DNA of 64,000 bases from Leifsonia poae (GTDB taxonomy: Bacteria; Actinomycetota; Actinomycetes; Actinomycetales; Microbacteriaceae). The notes beneath the pieces are model-generated. The model ran no database searches, was not told the DNA's origin, and worked only from the letters and a program-made list of their open reading frames with translations. The stretch covers positions 630,636 to 694,635 of the forward strand of contig NZ_BSEN01000015.1 of the NCBI RefSeq assembly GCF_027921845.1, in the 5' to 3' direction. Shown in pieces: positions 53,372-63,429 of the stretch. Numbering within the stretch: the stretch's first letter is position 1; each line of letters starts with the position of its first letter. Position numbers and translations under genes: made by a program.

Positions 53372-54607
53372 TCAGACGGAACGGATCGCGACGACGGCGT
53401 TGTGGCCGCCGAAGCCGAACGAGTTGCTGATCGCGAGCTGCGGGCCGCTGCCGAGCGGCTGAGCGGTGCCAGAGACGCTGAGCGGGATCGCGGGGTCGAG
53501 CTCGGTGATGTTGATCGTCGGCGGCGCGACCCGGTCGCGCAGCGCGAGGATCGTGAACACGGCCTCCAGGGCACCCGTGCCACCGAGGAGGTGACCGGTC
53601 GACGCCTTGGTCGCGGAGACGGGGATCTCGGCGATCCGCTCGCCGAACACCTCCCGGAGAGCCGTGTACTCGGCGGGGTCTCCCACCGGTGTGCTCGTCG
53701 CGTGAGCGTTGATGTGCGTGACCTCGTCGGCCGTCGCCCCCGCCTGGGCGAGCGCCAGGTTGACCGCGCGGATGGCTCCACGGCCCTGAGGGTCGTTCGC
53801 CGTGATGTGGTACGAATCGGCGGTGACGCCGCCGCCGACGATCTCGGCGTAGATCTTCGCGCCGCGGGCGAGCGCGTGCTCTTCGGTCTCGAGCACGAGG
53901 CTCGCCGCGCCCTCGCCCATGACGAACCCGTCACGGTCGACGCTGTACGGCCGCGATGCGGAGCCAGGGTCGTCGTTCCGCTTCGACAGCGCCTGCATCG
54001 ACGCGAAGGACGCCATAGTGATCGGATGGATCGCCGACTCGGTTCCGCCGGCGATGATCACGTCGGCCAGTCCGGCCTGAAGGTTGTTGTAGGCGTTGAC
54101 CAGCGACTCGGTGCTGGACGCGCACGCGGAGGCGACGGTGTGCGCGAAGGCGCGCGCCTCGAAGTGCATCGAGACCGCAGCAGAAGCGGCGTTCGGCATC
54201 AGCATCGGCACGGTCAGCGGCATCACGCGGCGCGGCCCGCGCTCACGCAGCGTGTCCCAGGCGTCGAGGAGTGTCCACAGTCCGCCGATGCCGGTGGCGT
54301 AGTCGACGCCGAGCCGTTCGGGAGCGACGTCGGGGGAACCCGCGTCGGCCCACGCCTCCATTGCGGAGATGAGTGCGAACTGGCTGGACGGGTCGAGGCG
54401 CTTGGCGACGGGCCGTTCCAGCACTTCCTCCGGACGCACCTTGGCCTCAGCGGCGAAGGTGACGGGCAGGGCGTACTCCGCTACCCAGTCGTGCTCGAGG
54501 GTGCGGGCACCGGACACGCCGGCGAGGAGGGCGTCCCAGGTCTCCGGGACGGTGCCACCGAGCGGCGAGGAGGCGCCGATGCCGGTGACGACGATCTTCT
54601 TGGTCAT
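53372..54607 (-). CDS. fabF: Beta-ketoacyl-ACP synthase II
   Basis: The 411-residue enzyme starts MTKKIVVTGIGASSPLGG. It has the catalytic Cys in VASACASSTESL and both His in NAHATSTPVGD and KASTGHLLGG. It elongates fatty acids by condensing malonyl-ACP with acyl-ACP. GGAGAG precedes ATG 54607. It is the last gene of the fab operon. Confidence 0.96.
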   Translation of the reverse strand: MTKKIVVTGIGASSPLGGTVPETWDALLAGVSGARTLEHDWVAEYALPVTFAAEAKVRPEEVLERPVAKRLDPSSQFALISAMEAWADAGSPDVAPERLGVDYATGIGGLWTLLDAWDTLRERGPRRVMPLTVPMLMPNAASAAVSMHFEARAFAHTVASACASSTESLVNAYNNLQAGLADVIIAGGTESAIHPITMASFASMQALSKRNDDPGSASRPYSVDRDGFVMGEGAASLVLETEEHALARGAKIYAEIVGGGVTADSYHITANDPQGRGAIRAVNLALAQAGATADEVTHINAHATSTPVGDPAEYTALREVFGERIAEIPVSATKASTGHLLGGTGALEAVFTILALRDRVAPPTINITELDPAIPLSVSGTAQPLGSGPQLAISNSFGFGGHNAVVAIRSV

Positions 54608-54723
54608 TGCAACACTCTCCGTTGGTGAGAAACTCGAGACGCCGATGGCGCTCTCGATCACGGGCGGGCCGATCCGGCGGCGCCGGACCGGCCGCGACCG
54701 CGATGGAAGTTCTTCGTGCGGTA

Positions 54724-54972
54724 CTAGGCCTGTGCCTTGACGATGAACTCGACGGCGTCACCGACGGTCTTGAGGTTCTTGACCTCTTCGTCAGGGATCT
54801 TCACGTCGAACTTGTCCTCGGCGTTGACCACAATGGTCATCATCGAGATGGAGTCGATGTCGAGGTCGTCGGTGAACGACTTGTCCAGCTCAACCGTGTC
54901 GGTCGCGATGCCGGTCTCGTCGTTGATGAGCTCGGCCAGGCCGGCAAGAACTTCTTCGGTGGACAATGCCAT
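54724..54972 (-). CDS. acpP: Acyl carrier protein
   Basis: The 82-residue acidic protein has the phosphopantetheine site DIDSISMMTIVV (Ser in DSI, where DSL is more usual) and a typical four-helix ACP pattern. It carries growing acyl chains for FabD, FabH and FabF, encoded around it. AAGGAGAT precedes the ATG. Confidence 0.96.
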   Translation of the reverse strand: MALSTEEVLAGLAELINDETGIATDTVELDKSFTDDLDIDSISMMTIVVNAEDKFDVKIPDEEVKNLKTVGDAVEFIVKAQA

Positions 54973-55016
54973 GGTGTTATCTCCTTGAGGGGGGTGTCGT
55001 TTGACCGTTGTTTAGT

Positions 55017-56021
55017 TTAGGGCAGCACGACGACCTGCGCGCCGAACACCAGCCCGGCGCCGAAGCCGATCTGGAGCGCGAGGCCGCCGCTGAGCTCGGG
55101 ATTCTCCTCGAGCAGGCGGTGCGTGGCGAGCGGGATGGACGCCGCGGACGTGTTTCCGGTGGTCTCGATGTCACGGGCGATCGCGACGGTGTCGGGAAGC
55201 TTGAGCTGCTTCGCGAACTCGTCGACGATGCGCATGTTCGCCTGGTGCGGGATGAACGCTGCGAGCTGGTCGCTCGTGACACCCGCCGCATCCAGGGCCT
55301 GCTTCGCGACCTTGGCCATCTCCCAGACCGCCCAGCGGAAGACCGTCTGGCCCTCCTGCCGGAGCGTCGGCCATTCGGCCGCACCGTCGCGGAAGTCGAC
55401 GAGCGTTCCGTTCATGCCGACCGCGTCGGCCTTGGAGCCGTCGGACCCCCAGATGGTCTTGGAGATGCCGGGGTACTCGCTCGGCCCCACTACGACCGCG
55501 CCTGCACCGTCGCCCAGGAGGAACGAGATGCTGCGGTCGGTGGGGTCGACGACGTCGGAGAGCTTCTCGGCGCCGACGACGAGCACGTAGTGCGCGACGC
55601 CCGTGCGGATGAGCGCGTCGGCCTGGGCGATGCCGTAGGTGTAGCCGGCGCAGGCCGCGTTCATGTCGTAGGCGGCCGCCGGGTTGGCCCCGACGCGGTC
55701 CGCGAGCACGGCGGCGAGCGAGGGCGTCTGGCGGGAGTTGCTGATGGTGGCGACGATGACGGCGTCGATCAGCGCGGGGTCGACCCCGGACTTCGCGATG
55801 GCTTCACGGGATGCGTCGGTGGCCAGGTCGACCGCCAGCACGTCGTGGCTCGCACGGGTGCGGGTGATGATGCCGGTGCGCTGCCGGATCCACTCGTCGG
55901 ACGAGTTGATCGGGCCGATGAGGTCGTCGTTCGGCACGACCACGTCGCCGCGGGCGGCACCGACGGACAGGATGCGCGTGTACTGGGGCCCGTGGGCCTG
56001 CTGCAGGGTGGGGTGGGTCAA
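55017..56021 (-). CDS. fabH: Beta-ketoacyl-ACP synthase III
   Basis: The 334-residue enzyme has the Cys nucleophile in NAACAGYTYG, His in FIPHQANMRI and Asn in GNTSAASIPL. It starts the chain by joining acetyl-CoA or branched acyl-CoA to malonyl-ACP. It starts with TTG 56021, backed by AGGAGA 4 nt upstream and 9 nt from the fabD stop. Confidence 0.96.
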   Translation of the reverse strand: MTHPTLQQAHGPQYTRILSVGAARGDVVVPNDDLIGPINSSDEWIRQRTGIITRTRASHDVLAVDLATDASREAIAKSGVDPALIDAVIVATISNSRQTPSLAAVLADRVGANPAAAYDMNAACAGYTYGIAQADALIRTGVAHYVLVVGAEKLSDVVDPTDRSISFLLGDGAGAVVVGPSEYPGISKTIWGSDGSKADAVGMNGTLVDFRDGAAEWPTLRQEGQTVFRWAVWEMAKVAKQALDAAGVTSDQLAAFIPHQANMRIVDEFAKQLKLPDTVAIARDIETTGNTSAASIPLATHRLLEENPELSGGLALQIGFGAGLVFGAQVVVLP

Positions 56022-56030
56022 CGCGTCTCC

Positions 56031-56951
56031 TTAGGCGGCCTGGTCGATGAGGTCGAATGCGGCGGGCAGGTCGTCCGGCGTCTTGATCGCGACGGACGGT
56101 ACACCCTTCAGGCCGCGCTTCGCGAGACCGACGAGGGCGCCGGCCGGGGCGACCTCGATGATCCCCGTGACGCCGGCCGCCTGGAACGATTCCATGCAGA
56201 GGTCCCAGCGCACCGGCGAGGAGACCTGACCGACCAGCAGGTCGACGAAAGCGGCACCGCTGGTGACGCGCGAACCGTCGTTGTTCGTCCAGATCGGCAG
56301 CGTCGGGTCGGAAGTGGCGAGCGTCGAGGCGAACTCCCGGAGGTGCGCGACGGCGGGCTCCATGTAGCGGGTGTGGAAGGCACCGGCGACCTGAAGCGGG
56401 ATCACCCGGGCGCGCGCCGGCGGGTTCTCGCTCAACTTCGCGAGCCCCTCGAGTGAGCCTGCGACCACGATCTGGCCGCCGCCGTTGTAGTTGGCGGGGG
56501 AGAGCCCGTACTCGTCGAGCTTCGCGAGCAGTTCCGTCTCGTCGGCGCCGTTGACGGCGCTCATCCCGGTCGGGGTCTCGGCGGCAGCGCGTGCCATGGC
56601 CGCACCCCGTTCGCGCACGAACGCGACGGCGTCGTTCTCGCTCAGGATGCCGGCGCCGGCGGCGGCGGTCAGCTCGCCGACCGAGTGCCCGGCGATGCCG
56701 CCGACGCGGTCGCGGCGGCCGTCGGCGAACAGAGCGGACAGGGTGAGGAGCCCGGCCGAGACGATCAGGGGCTGCGCGACGGCGGTGTCCTTGATGGTGT
56801 CGGCGTCACTGGTGGTTCCGTGGGCGATGAGGTCGATGCCGACGGAGTCCGAGATGGCGCCCAGCTGGTCGCGGAACGACGACTCCGTGAGCCAGGGGTC
56901 GAGGAATCCGGGGGTCTGGGAGCCCTGCCCAGGGCACACGATGACAATCAC
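56031..56951 (-). CDS. fabD: Malonyl-CoA:ACP transacylase
   Basis: The 306-residue enzyme shows VCPGQGSQTPGFL, the active-site GHSVGELTAA (Ser in GHSVG) and GAFHTRYM with the catalytic His. It loads malonate on AcpP. It begins with GTG 56951. A TAGAAC segment ends only 2 nt before it. The 108 bp to the regulator gene hold two short palindromes (CCGCTGAGCGG, ATTCCGGAAT) that might bind FasR; this is not demonstrated. Confidence 0.96.
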   Translation of the reverse strand: MIVIVCPGQGSQTPGFLDPWLTESSFRDQLGAISDSVGIDLIAHGTTSDADTIKDTAVAQPLIVSAGLLTLSALFADGRRDRVGGIAGHSVGELTAAAGAGILSENDAVAFVRERGAAMARAAAETPTGMSAVNGADETELLAKLDEYGLSPANYNGGGQIVVAGSLEGLAKLSENPPARARVIPLQVAGAFHTRYMEPAVAHLREFASTLATSDPTLPIWTNNDGSRVTSGAAFVDLLVGQVSSPVRWDLCMESFQAAGVTGIIEVAPAGALVGLAKRGLKGVPSVAIKTPDDLPAAFDLIDQAA

Positions 56952-57059
56952 GAGTTCTAGTCTGCCAATCCTCCGCTGAGCGGATGTGTCGAACGGGTAC
57001 GAAGTATTCCGGAATGCTTGTGCGGATGTCTACTAACCGATGTCCGCTGGGAGACGGCG

Positions 57060-58295
57060 TCAGGGGCGGCGTGGCGCATCCGGCTCGTTGATGGAGCCGA
57101 CGATCAGCGCCGCCTGCAGGATGAGCGCCTCGCGGGCGCCGGTGGCGTCCCAGCCGATCACTTCCGAGACGCGCTTGAGACGGTACCGCACGGTGTTCGG
57201 GTGGACGAACAGCTCCCTGGCGGTCGCCTCGAGGGAGCGGCCGTTGTCGAGGTAGCACCACAGGGTGGTGAGCAGCTCGGTCGAGTGCGCCTGCAACGGG
57301 CGGTAGATGCGGTTGATCAGTGTCGCCCTGGCGAGGCCGTCACCGGCCAGCGCCCGCTCGGGGAGCAGATCGTCGGCGTGCACCGGGCGCGGGCAGTTGC
57401 GCCAGGCCTTCGCCACGGCGAAGCCGGCCAGCGCCGCCTTCGCGCTCTTGGACGCGTCGACCAGGCTCGGCACCTCGTGCCCGAGCACCAGGTGGCCGGC
57501 GCCGAAGCCCGGCTCCAGCTGGGTGGCGATCTCGAGGAAGCTCACGATGGGGGAGGCGCCGACGGTCTCGCCGTACTGTTCCTCCGGCGTGGCGTTGCTC
57601 GGCCATGCCCGGCCGATCACGAGCACGAGCCGGCTGCCCTGCACCCCGATCAGCACATCCGCCGACATGTGCCGCGCCGTGCGGCGCAGCTGGTCGACGT
57701 CGAGCATCTTGGGCGCCGTTCCGACCAGCACGCTGACCTCGCCGTGACCGTGCCATCCGAGCGCCGCGATGCGGCTGGGCAGCTCGTCGTCGTACTCGCC
57801 GGTCAGGATGCTGTCGACCACGAGCGCTTCGAGGCGCGCGTCCCAGAGGCCCCTGGCCTCCGCGGCGCGGGCGTAGACGTCCGCGGCACCGAAGGCGATC
57901 TCCCGCGAGTAGAGCAGGATCGCCTCGCGCAACGGCTCGCTGCCGTGCTTGACGCGGTCCTCCACGACCTCCACCGTCACCTTGATGAGCTGCAGCGTCT
58001 GCTGCAGGCTCACCGAGCGCAGGAGCTCGCGGGGTGCAGCGCCGAACACGTCGGCGGCGATCCACGGCGTCGACCGCGGGTCGTCGAACCACGAGATGAA
58101 CGACGAGATGCCGGCCTGGGCGACCAACCCCACCGCGGACCGCCGCCCAGGGGGCATGTCGCGGTACCACGGCAGGGTGTCTTCGAGTCGCTTGAGCGTA
58201 GCGGTGGCCAGCTCACCCGAGATCTTGCGCAGCCAGGTGAGCGTCTCCGCTTTCGTCATCTCCGCCGGCTTCTTCGGCACAGGTGTCTTCGGCAC
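57060..58295 (-). CDS. fasR: PucR-type transcriptional regulator, probable FasR
   Basis: The protein has 411 residues from GTG 58295; ATG 58259 is possible and would remove 12 residues. The C-terminal PucR helix-turn-helix reads SLEATARELFVHPNTVRYRL. The central part is the GGDEF-like regulator domain seen in the family. In Streptomyces, a PucR-type protein in the same position upstream of fabD-fabH-acpP-fabF activates that operon. The gene order here is the same, so the call rests on family plus position. Confidence 0.88.
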   Translation of the reverse strand: MPKTPVPKKPAEMTKAETLTWLRKISGELATATLKRLEDTLPWYRDMPPGRRSAVGLVAQAGISSFISWFDDPRSTPWIAADVFGAAPRELLRSVSLQQTLQLIKVTVEVVEDRVKHGSEPLREAILLYSREIAFGAADVYARAAEARGLWDARLEALVVDSILTGEYDDELPSRIAALGWHGHGEVSVLVGTAPKMLDVDQLRRTARHMSADVLIGVQGSRLVLVIGRAWPSNATPEEQYGETVGASPIVSFLEIATQLEPGFGAGHLVLGHEVPSLVDASKSAKAALAGFAVAKAWRNCPRPVHADDLLPERALAGDGLARATLINRIYRPLQAHSTELLTTLWCYLDNGRSLEATARELFVHPNTVRYRLKRVSEVIGWDATGAREALILQAALIVGSINEPDAPRRP

Positions 58296-58312
58296 GGTGG
58301 TGCGTTCGCGCG

Positions 58313-61039
58313 TCAGCTCTCGCCGCCGGCGGTTCCGGTGGTGCCCGCGTTCACGTCGTGCAGCAGGTACTTCTCGATCGCCCGGGCGGGGGCATCCGCG
58401 TCGACCTGGCCGCGAGCGGCGAGCAGTTCGAGGGTGCGGACGACCATCGAAGGGCCGTCGATCTTGAAGAACCGGCGCGCAGCGGCGCGAGTGTCCGAGA
58501 AGCCGAAGCCGTCGGCGCCGAGCGTCGCGAACTCGCCGGGCACGAACTGACGGATCTGGTCGGGCACCGCGTGCATGTAGTCCGTCACGGCGACGAACGG
58601 GCCTTCTGCGCCCTCCAGCTTGCGGGTGACGTACGGCACCTGCGTGTCCTGCTGCGGGTAGAGGAAGTTGTGCTCCTCGGCCGCGAGGCCGTCGCGACGC
58701 AGCTCGGACCACGAGGTCACCGACCAGACATCGGCCGAGACACCCCAGTCCTGCGCGAGCAGGTGCTGCGCCTCGAGCGCCCACGGCACGGAGACACCCG
58801 ACGCGAGCAGCTGCGCCTTCGGTCCGACGACGTCGTTCCCGCGGAGCTTGTAGATGCCGCGGACGATCCCGTCGACGTCGACGCCCTCCGGCTCGGCCGG
58901 CTGCACGATCGGCTCGTTGTAGACCGTCAGGTAGTACATGACGTTCGGGTTCGGGTGCGACTCGCCGTACATCCGCTCGAGACCGTTGCGCACGATGTGC
59001 CCGATCTCATAGCCGTAGGCCGGGTCGTACGAGACGACGGCCGGATTCGTCGCCGACAGCACGAGGGAGTGCCCGTCAGCGTGCTGCAGTCCCTCGCCCG
59101 TGAGCGTGGTGCGGCCTGCGGTCGCGCCGATCATGAAGCCGCGGGCCATCTGGTCCCCGGCGGCCCAGATGGCGTCACCGGTGCGCTGGAAGCCGAACAT
59201 CGAGTAGAAGACGTACACAGGGATGAGCGGCTCGCCCTGCGTGGCGTACGACGTGGCGACGTTGGTGAACGCAGCGAGCGCTCCCGCCTCGTTGATGCCG
59301 ACGTGGATGATCTGGCCCTGCGGGCTCTCCTTGTAGGCCAGGAGCAGCTCGCGGTCGACCGACGTGTAGTGCTGGCCGTTCGGGTTGTAGATCTTGGCGT
59401 TCGGGAAGAACGCGTCCATGCCGAACGTGCGCGCCTCATCCGGGATGATCGGCACGATGCGGTGACCGAAGTCCTTCGAGCGCAGCAGGTCCTTGAGCAG
59501 CCGGACGAACGCCATGGTGGTGGCGATCTCCTGCGTGCCCGAGCCCTTCTTGGCGATGGCGTAGGCCGAGTCGTCAGGCAGGTTCAGCTGCGTGTACTTG
59601 GTGCGGCGCTCCGGCACGTAACCGCCGAGGGCGCGACGCCGGTCGTGCAGGTACTGGATGGCCTCGTCGTCCGGACCCGGGTTGTAGTACGGCGGGAGGT
59701 ACGGGTTCTCCTCGAGCTGAGCATCCGATACCGGGATGCGCATCGCGTCGCGGAAGGTCTTGAGGTTGTCTAGCGTCATCTTCTTCATCTGGTGGGTCGC
59801 GTTGCGGCCCTCGAAGCTCGGACCCAGGCCGTAGCCCTTGATGGTCTTGGCGATGATGACGGTGGGCTGGCCCTTGTGCTCGACAGCGGCCTTGAACGCG
59901 GCGTAGACCTTGCGGTAGTCGTGACCGCCGCGCTTGAGGTTCCAGACCTGGTCGTCGGAGTAGTCCTTGACGAGCTCCAGGGTGCGCGGGTCGCGACCGA
60001 AGAAGTTCTCGCGCACGTAGGCGCCGTTCTCCGTCTTGTAGGTCTGGTAGTCGCCGTCCGGCGTCTGGTTCATCAGGTTGACGAGCGCGCCGTCGGCGTC
60101 GCGGGCGAGCAGGTCGTCCCACTCGCGGCCCCAGATGACCTTGATGACGTTCCAGCCGGCGCCGCGGAAGTAGCTCTCCAGCTCCTGGATGATCTTGCCG
60201 TTGCCGCGCACCGGGCCGTCGAGGCGCTGGAGGTTGGCGTTGATGACGAACGTGAGGTTGTCGAGCTTCTCGTTCGCCGCCACCTGCAGCTGACCGCGGC
60301 TCTCGACCTCGTCCATCTCGCCGTCGCCGAGGAAGGCCCAGACGTGCTGGTCGCTCGCGTCTTTGATGCCGCGGTTGGTGAGGTACTGGTTGAGCTGCGC
60401 CTGGTAGATCGCGTTGATCGGGCCGAGACCCATCGACACGGTCGGGAACTGCCAGAACTCCGGCATGAGGCGCGGGTGCGGGTACGACGAGAGACCGCCG
60501 CCCGCGTGCGACTTCTCCTGGCGGAACCCGTCGAGCTGGTCTGCACTGAGGCGACCCTCGAGGAAGGCGCGGGCGTAGGTGCCGGGGGAGGCGTGGCCCT
60601 GGATGAAGATCTGGTCTCCGCCGCCCGGGTGGTCCTGGCCGCGGAAGAAGTGGTTGAAGCCGACCTCGTACAGCGCTGCGCTCGACGCGTAGGTCGAGAT
60701 GTGGCCGCCGACAGCGATGCCGGGGCGCTGAGCACGGTGCACCAGGATGGCCGCGTTCCAGCGGATCCAGGCGCGGTACCGGCGCTCGATGTCCTCGTCG
60801 CCGGGGAACTCCGGCTCGTTCTCGGGCGAGATGGTGTTGATGTAGTCCGTCGTCGGGACCATCGGAACACCGAGGTGCAGTTCTTTGGAGCGCTTGAGCA
60901 GGCTCAGCATGATTTCACGAGCGCGCTCGTGTCCATGGGCCGCAACCAGTGCGTCGAGGGATTCCTGCCATTCGGCGGTCTCCTCCGGGTCCGAATCGAT
61001 GTGATTCACCGAGTACGGGTCCTGGTCGTTTACAGTCAC
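58313..61039 (-). CDS. aceE: Pyruvate dehydrogenase E1 component (homodimeric type)
   Basis: The 908-residue enzyme has the thiamine-diphosphate region [14 protein letters not shown], the [19 protein letters not shown] segment, and the C-terminal PDH-type region ([12 protein letters not shown]-like, then HADGHSLVL). It decarboxylates pyruvate and feeds E2 to give acetyl-CoA. It starts at GTG 61039 after GAGG. It lies upstream of fasR and the fab operon on the same strand, linking acetyl-CoA supply with its use. Confidence 0.96.
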   Translation of the reverse strand: MTVNDQDPYSVNHIDSDPEETAEWQESLDALVAAHGHERAREIMLSLLKRSKELHLGVPMVPTTDYINTISPENEPEFPGDEDIERRYRAWIRWNAAILVHRAQRPGIAVGGHISTYASSAALYEVGFNHFFRGQDHPGGGDQIFIQGHASPGTYARAFLEGRLSADQLDGFRQEKSHAGGGLSSYPHPRLMPEFWQFPTVSMGLGPINAIYQAQLNQYLTNRGIKDASDQHVWAFLGDGEMDEVESRGQLQVAANEKLDNLTFVINANLQRLDGPVRGNGKIIQELESYFRGAGWNVIKVIWGREWDDLLARDADGALVNLMNQTPDGDYQTYKTENGAYVRENFFGRDPRTLELVKDYSDDQVWNLKRGGHDYRKVYAAFKAAVEHKGQPTVIIAKTIKGYGLGPSFEGRNATHQMKKMTLDNLKTFRDAMRIPVSDAQLEENPYLPPYYNPGPDDEAIQYLHDRRRALGGYVPERRTKYTQLNLPDDSAYAIAKKGSGTQEIATTMAFVRLLKDLLRSKDFGHRIVPIIPDEARTFGMDAFFPNAKIYNPNGQHYTSVDRELLLAYKESPQGQIIHVGINEAGALAAFTNVATSYATQGEPLIPVYVFYSMFGFQRTGDAIWAAGDQMARGFMIGATAGRTTLTGEGLQHADGHSLVLSATNPAVVSYDPAYGYEIGHIVRNGLERMYGESHPNPNVMYYLTVYNEPIVQPAEPEGVDVDGIVRGIYKLRGNDVVGPKAQLLASGVSVPWALEAQHLLAQDWGVSADVWSVTSWSELRRDGLAAEEHNFLYPQQDTQVPYVTRKLEGAEGPFVAVTDYMHAVPDQIRQFVPGEFATLGADGFGFSDTRAAARRFFKIDGPSMVVRTLELLAARGQVDADAPARAIEKYLLHDVNAGTTGTAGGES

Positions 61040-61245
61040 CCTCGACCTCTTTCTTGTGTCGGATAGATCGTGTGAGGCGCCGGACGCTGTCGGGTTACGA
61101 CAACCGCGAAGGCACCATCCGCAAGCCTAGCCTCACTGAGACGCAGGTGTTGACAGCCACCTTGGTCTTGCCTCGCGGGAGGTCTAAGCTGTGTCCTCGT
61201 GCGCCGAATCAGGATCGAGCATCCCGGCGCTGAAAGGAACACACC

Positions 61246-61719
61246 ATGGCTCTGGAGAACGACACCCAGGCACCCGACTTCGAGCTCCTCAACCAGTTCG
61301 GCGAGAGCATCCGGCTGAGCGACTACCGCGGAAAGCGCGCCGTCGCGCTCGTCTTCTTCCCGCTCGCGTTCTCGGGAACCTGCACCGGGGAGCTCTGCGC
61401 ACTTCGCGACAACCTCGCTCTGTTCAAGGACCACGCGGTGGAGCTGATCGGCATCTCGGTCGACTCGAAGTTCACCCTGCGCGCGTGGGCGGAGCAGGAG
61501 GGCTACGACTTCACGCTGCTCGCCGATTTCTGGCCGCACGGCCAGATCGCTAAGGAGTACGGCGTGTTCCTGCAGGAGAAGGGCTTCGCGAACCGCGCGA
61601 CGTTCGTCATCGACGAGTCCGGCATCATCAGGGCGTCGTTCATCACCGCTCCCGGCGAGGCCAGGTCGCTCGAGGCGTACCGCGCCGCACTGGAGCTGCT
61701 GCCCGCGCACGTCGGCTGA
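61246..61719 (+). CDS. Peroxiredoxin, AhpE-like
   Basis: The 157-residue protein has the AhpC/TSA fold and the site PLAFSGTCTGELCALRDN with the peroxidatic Cys in SGTC and a second Cys five residues later. The 1-Cys AhpE of Mycobacterium has a similar local sequence but no Cys at the later site. It reduces peroxides with thiol donors. AAAGGA precedes ATG 61246. It is divergent from aceE; the pair is often conserved in Actinobacteria. Confidence 0.9.
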   Translation: MALENDTQAPDFELLNQFGESIRLSDYRGKRAVALVFFPLAFSGTCTGELCALRDNLALFKDHAVELIGISVDSKFTLRAWAEQEGYDFTLLADFWPHGQIAKEYGVFLQEKGFANRATFVIDESGIIRASFITAPGEARSLEAYRAALELLPAHVG

Positions 61720-61774
61720 CCCCGGTAAGCTGGACGGACCGCTTCGGCAGTCTTTCGCCGCTTCCGCGGCATCA

Positions 61775-61850
61775 GGGCCTTTAGCTCAGCTGGTAGAGCG
61801 CCACGTTTACACCGTGGATGTCGTCGGTTCGATCCCGGCAGGGCCCACCA
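61775..61850 (+). tRNA. tRNA-Val (TAC), CCA encoded
   Basis: A 76-nt cloverleaf: GGGCCTT pairs with AGGGCCC, D arm GCTCAGCTGGTAGAGC, anticodon loop TTTACAC with TAC, T arm GTCGG-TTCGATC-CCGGC, then ACCA. The encoded CCA distinguishes it from the other two tRNAs here. Confidence 0.95.
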
Positions 61851-61878
61851 CTACTCCACCTCGCACCGCTTCGGCGCT

Positions 61879-63204
61879 TCACCGCTGGCTCGCCCGGAGC
61901 AGCACACTGCCGACCGCATCCCAGAACGCGACCCGCGCCTTCTCCGTGGCTTGAGCAGCCGCACCCTCCGGCAGTGCGATGGGGAGGCCCGGCGGCACCG
62001 TCATCGCGTGCACCGACCGGGGTGCGCGGATCACCTGATCGCCGACGCGAGCGCCGCGGGCGCGCAGAGCCGCATCCATCCACGCGCACGCGTTCGGCAA
62101 GACCTCGTCGCGACCGGCGCAGGCGAACACGGCTGGACCATCGATGGCCGCCAGCGGGAACACCCGCGACTGATCGATGCGCGAGGCGCTCCTCTGGCAC
62201 AGGGTGCGTTCGCCGTTCTCGGACACCGGGGGCACGGCCGCCCCGCGCATGCACAATGGCGCCGTGGCGCCACCGGCGGCGAACACGCCCTCAATGCGAT
62301 CGTTGAACCTGGTCGCCGCCCAGAGCGCAAGCTGCGCCGACTGCGACGTGCCGTAGGTGAAGATCCGGGTCGAGTCCACCTCCGGCCGACGGTCGAGCCA
62401 GTCCAGCACGGCGGCCACCGTGGTGGCCTCGATCACGTTGGCCGTCTGCACGCCGGTGAAGGCGCGCCGCACCGGGAGCACGAAGACCGCGGCGCCGAAC
62501 TGCGTCAGCAGCGGTGCGATGTAGTCGGACGAGACGCCAACAGCCGGATCGTCGAACACGATGACGACGGGCCCCTGCGGTCGCTCCGCAGAGCGGGCCT
62601 GGAAGTACGCGCCGACCGGGATCACCCCTCCGATCGAGAGCTGCGGCGGATGCTCCTCGCCGGCAGCAGCGGCGGCCCGCTCGATGTCGAGGGATCCGAC
62701 CGTCATCGGGTCGGCGTTCGCGCCCGGCCCGTCGAGCGAGAACGCACGGCTCGCCACGACGCGCCCTCCGTCTCGGGCCTCCAGCACCACCGACACGGTC
62801 GAACGCATCCAGAGCGGCATCAGCTCCGAGGGATCGACAGCCGGACCGCGCAGCGACCAGAACAGCCCAGCGGAGTCCGCTTCGGTGAAGGCGGCCTGCT
62901 GCGGCCGTGCGGTGGCCAGGTCGACCGTGCCCGACGGCGGCACCGTGTACGTCGCGGCCGAATGCCAGCGGCCGAACTCCGACCGCATCGACGCCGAGAG
63001 GCGCAGGCGCCTTCCCGGCTCGACCCCGGTGAGCACCAGGGGAACCGGCCACAGGATGGTCGTGTAGTGGATGAGCGGGGGCGTGACGAAGCGCGGGCCG
63101 GCGCCGGTGCCCGCGCGCGTCGTGCATCCGGCGAGCGCGGCGGCAGCGATCAGGCCGCAGGCGACGAGGAACGCCGCCCGCTGGGTGAGCCGCTGCCATC
63201 GCAT
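61879..63204 (-). CDS. Lipoprotein alpha/beta hydrolase of the BAAT/acyl-CoA thioesterase type
   Basis: The protein has 441 residues from ATG 63204. A signal peptide ends in lipobox ALAGC. The N-terminal beta-sandwich domain (VLTGVEPGRRLRLSASMR, like acyl-CoA thioesterase/BAAT N domains) is followed by a hydrolase domain with GTSQSAQ at the nucleophile, CAGRDEVLPN for the acid and PRSVHAM for His. The substrate is probably an acyl or amide conjugate outside the membrane. An open extension to 63255 lacks a signal. Confidence 0.82.
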   Translation of the reverse strand: MRWQRLTQRAAFLVACGLIAAAALAGCTTRAGTGAGPRFVTPPLIHYTTILWPVPLVLTGVEPGRRLRLSASMRSEFGRWHSAATYTVPPSGTVDLATARPQQAAFTEADSAGLFWSLRGPAVDPSELMPLWMRSTVSVVLEARDGGRVVASRAFSLDGPGANADPMTVGSLDIERAAAAAGEEHPPQLSIGGVIPVGAYFQARSAERPQGPVVIVFDDPAVGVSSDYIAPLLTQFGAAVFVLPVRRAFTGVQTANVIEATTVAAVLDWLDRRPEVDSTRIFTYGTSQSAQLALWAATRFNDRIEGVFAAGGATAPLCMRGAAVPPVSENGERTLCQRSASRIDQSRVFPLAAIDGPAVFACAGRDEVLPNACAWMDAALRARGARVGDQVIRAPRSVHAMTVPPGLPIALPEGAAAQATEKARVAFWDAVGSVLLRASQR

Positions 63205-63429
63205 GGCTTCGCCGTCATCCTCACGGGCCGCCCGACACCGGGTGGACGTTCTCACGGACGGAGATCATGCAGCTCACTCCTCAGCGCACCTGCCGGGAAC
63301 CAGAACTGACGATCAGCGTGCGGCTCTCCCGACACGTGATGATGTCCTCAGTATGACCCCGGGGTGCCCGGCACGAAAGGTGCCGTCGCGGCCTACCGCG
63401 GCCGTCGTCACCAGCGGATAATCGCAGAT

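Noticed and set aside
56952-57059. Palindromes CCGCTGAGCGG and ATTCCGGAAT as FasR binding sites.
   Set aside because: No known FasR consensus could be matched with confidence; kept only as a remark under fabD.
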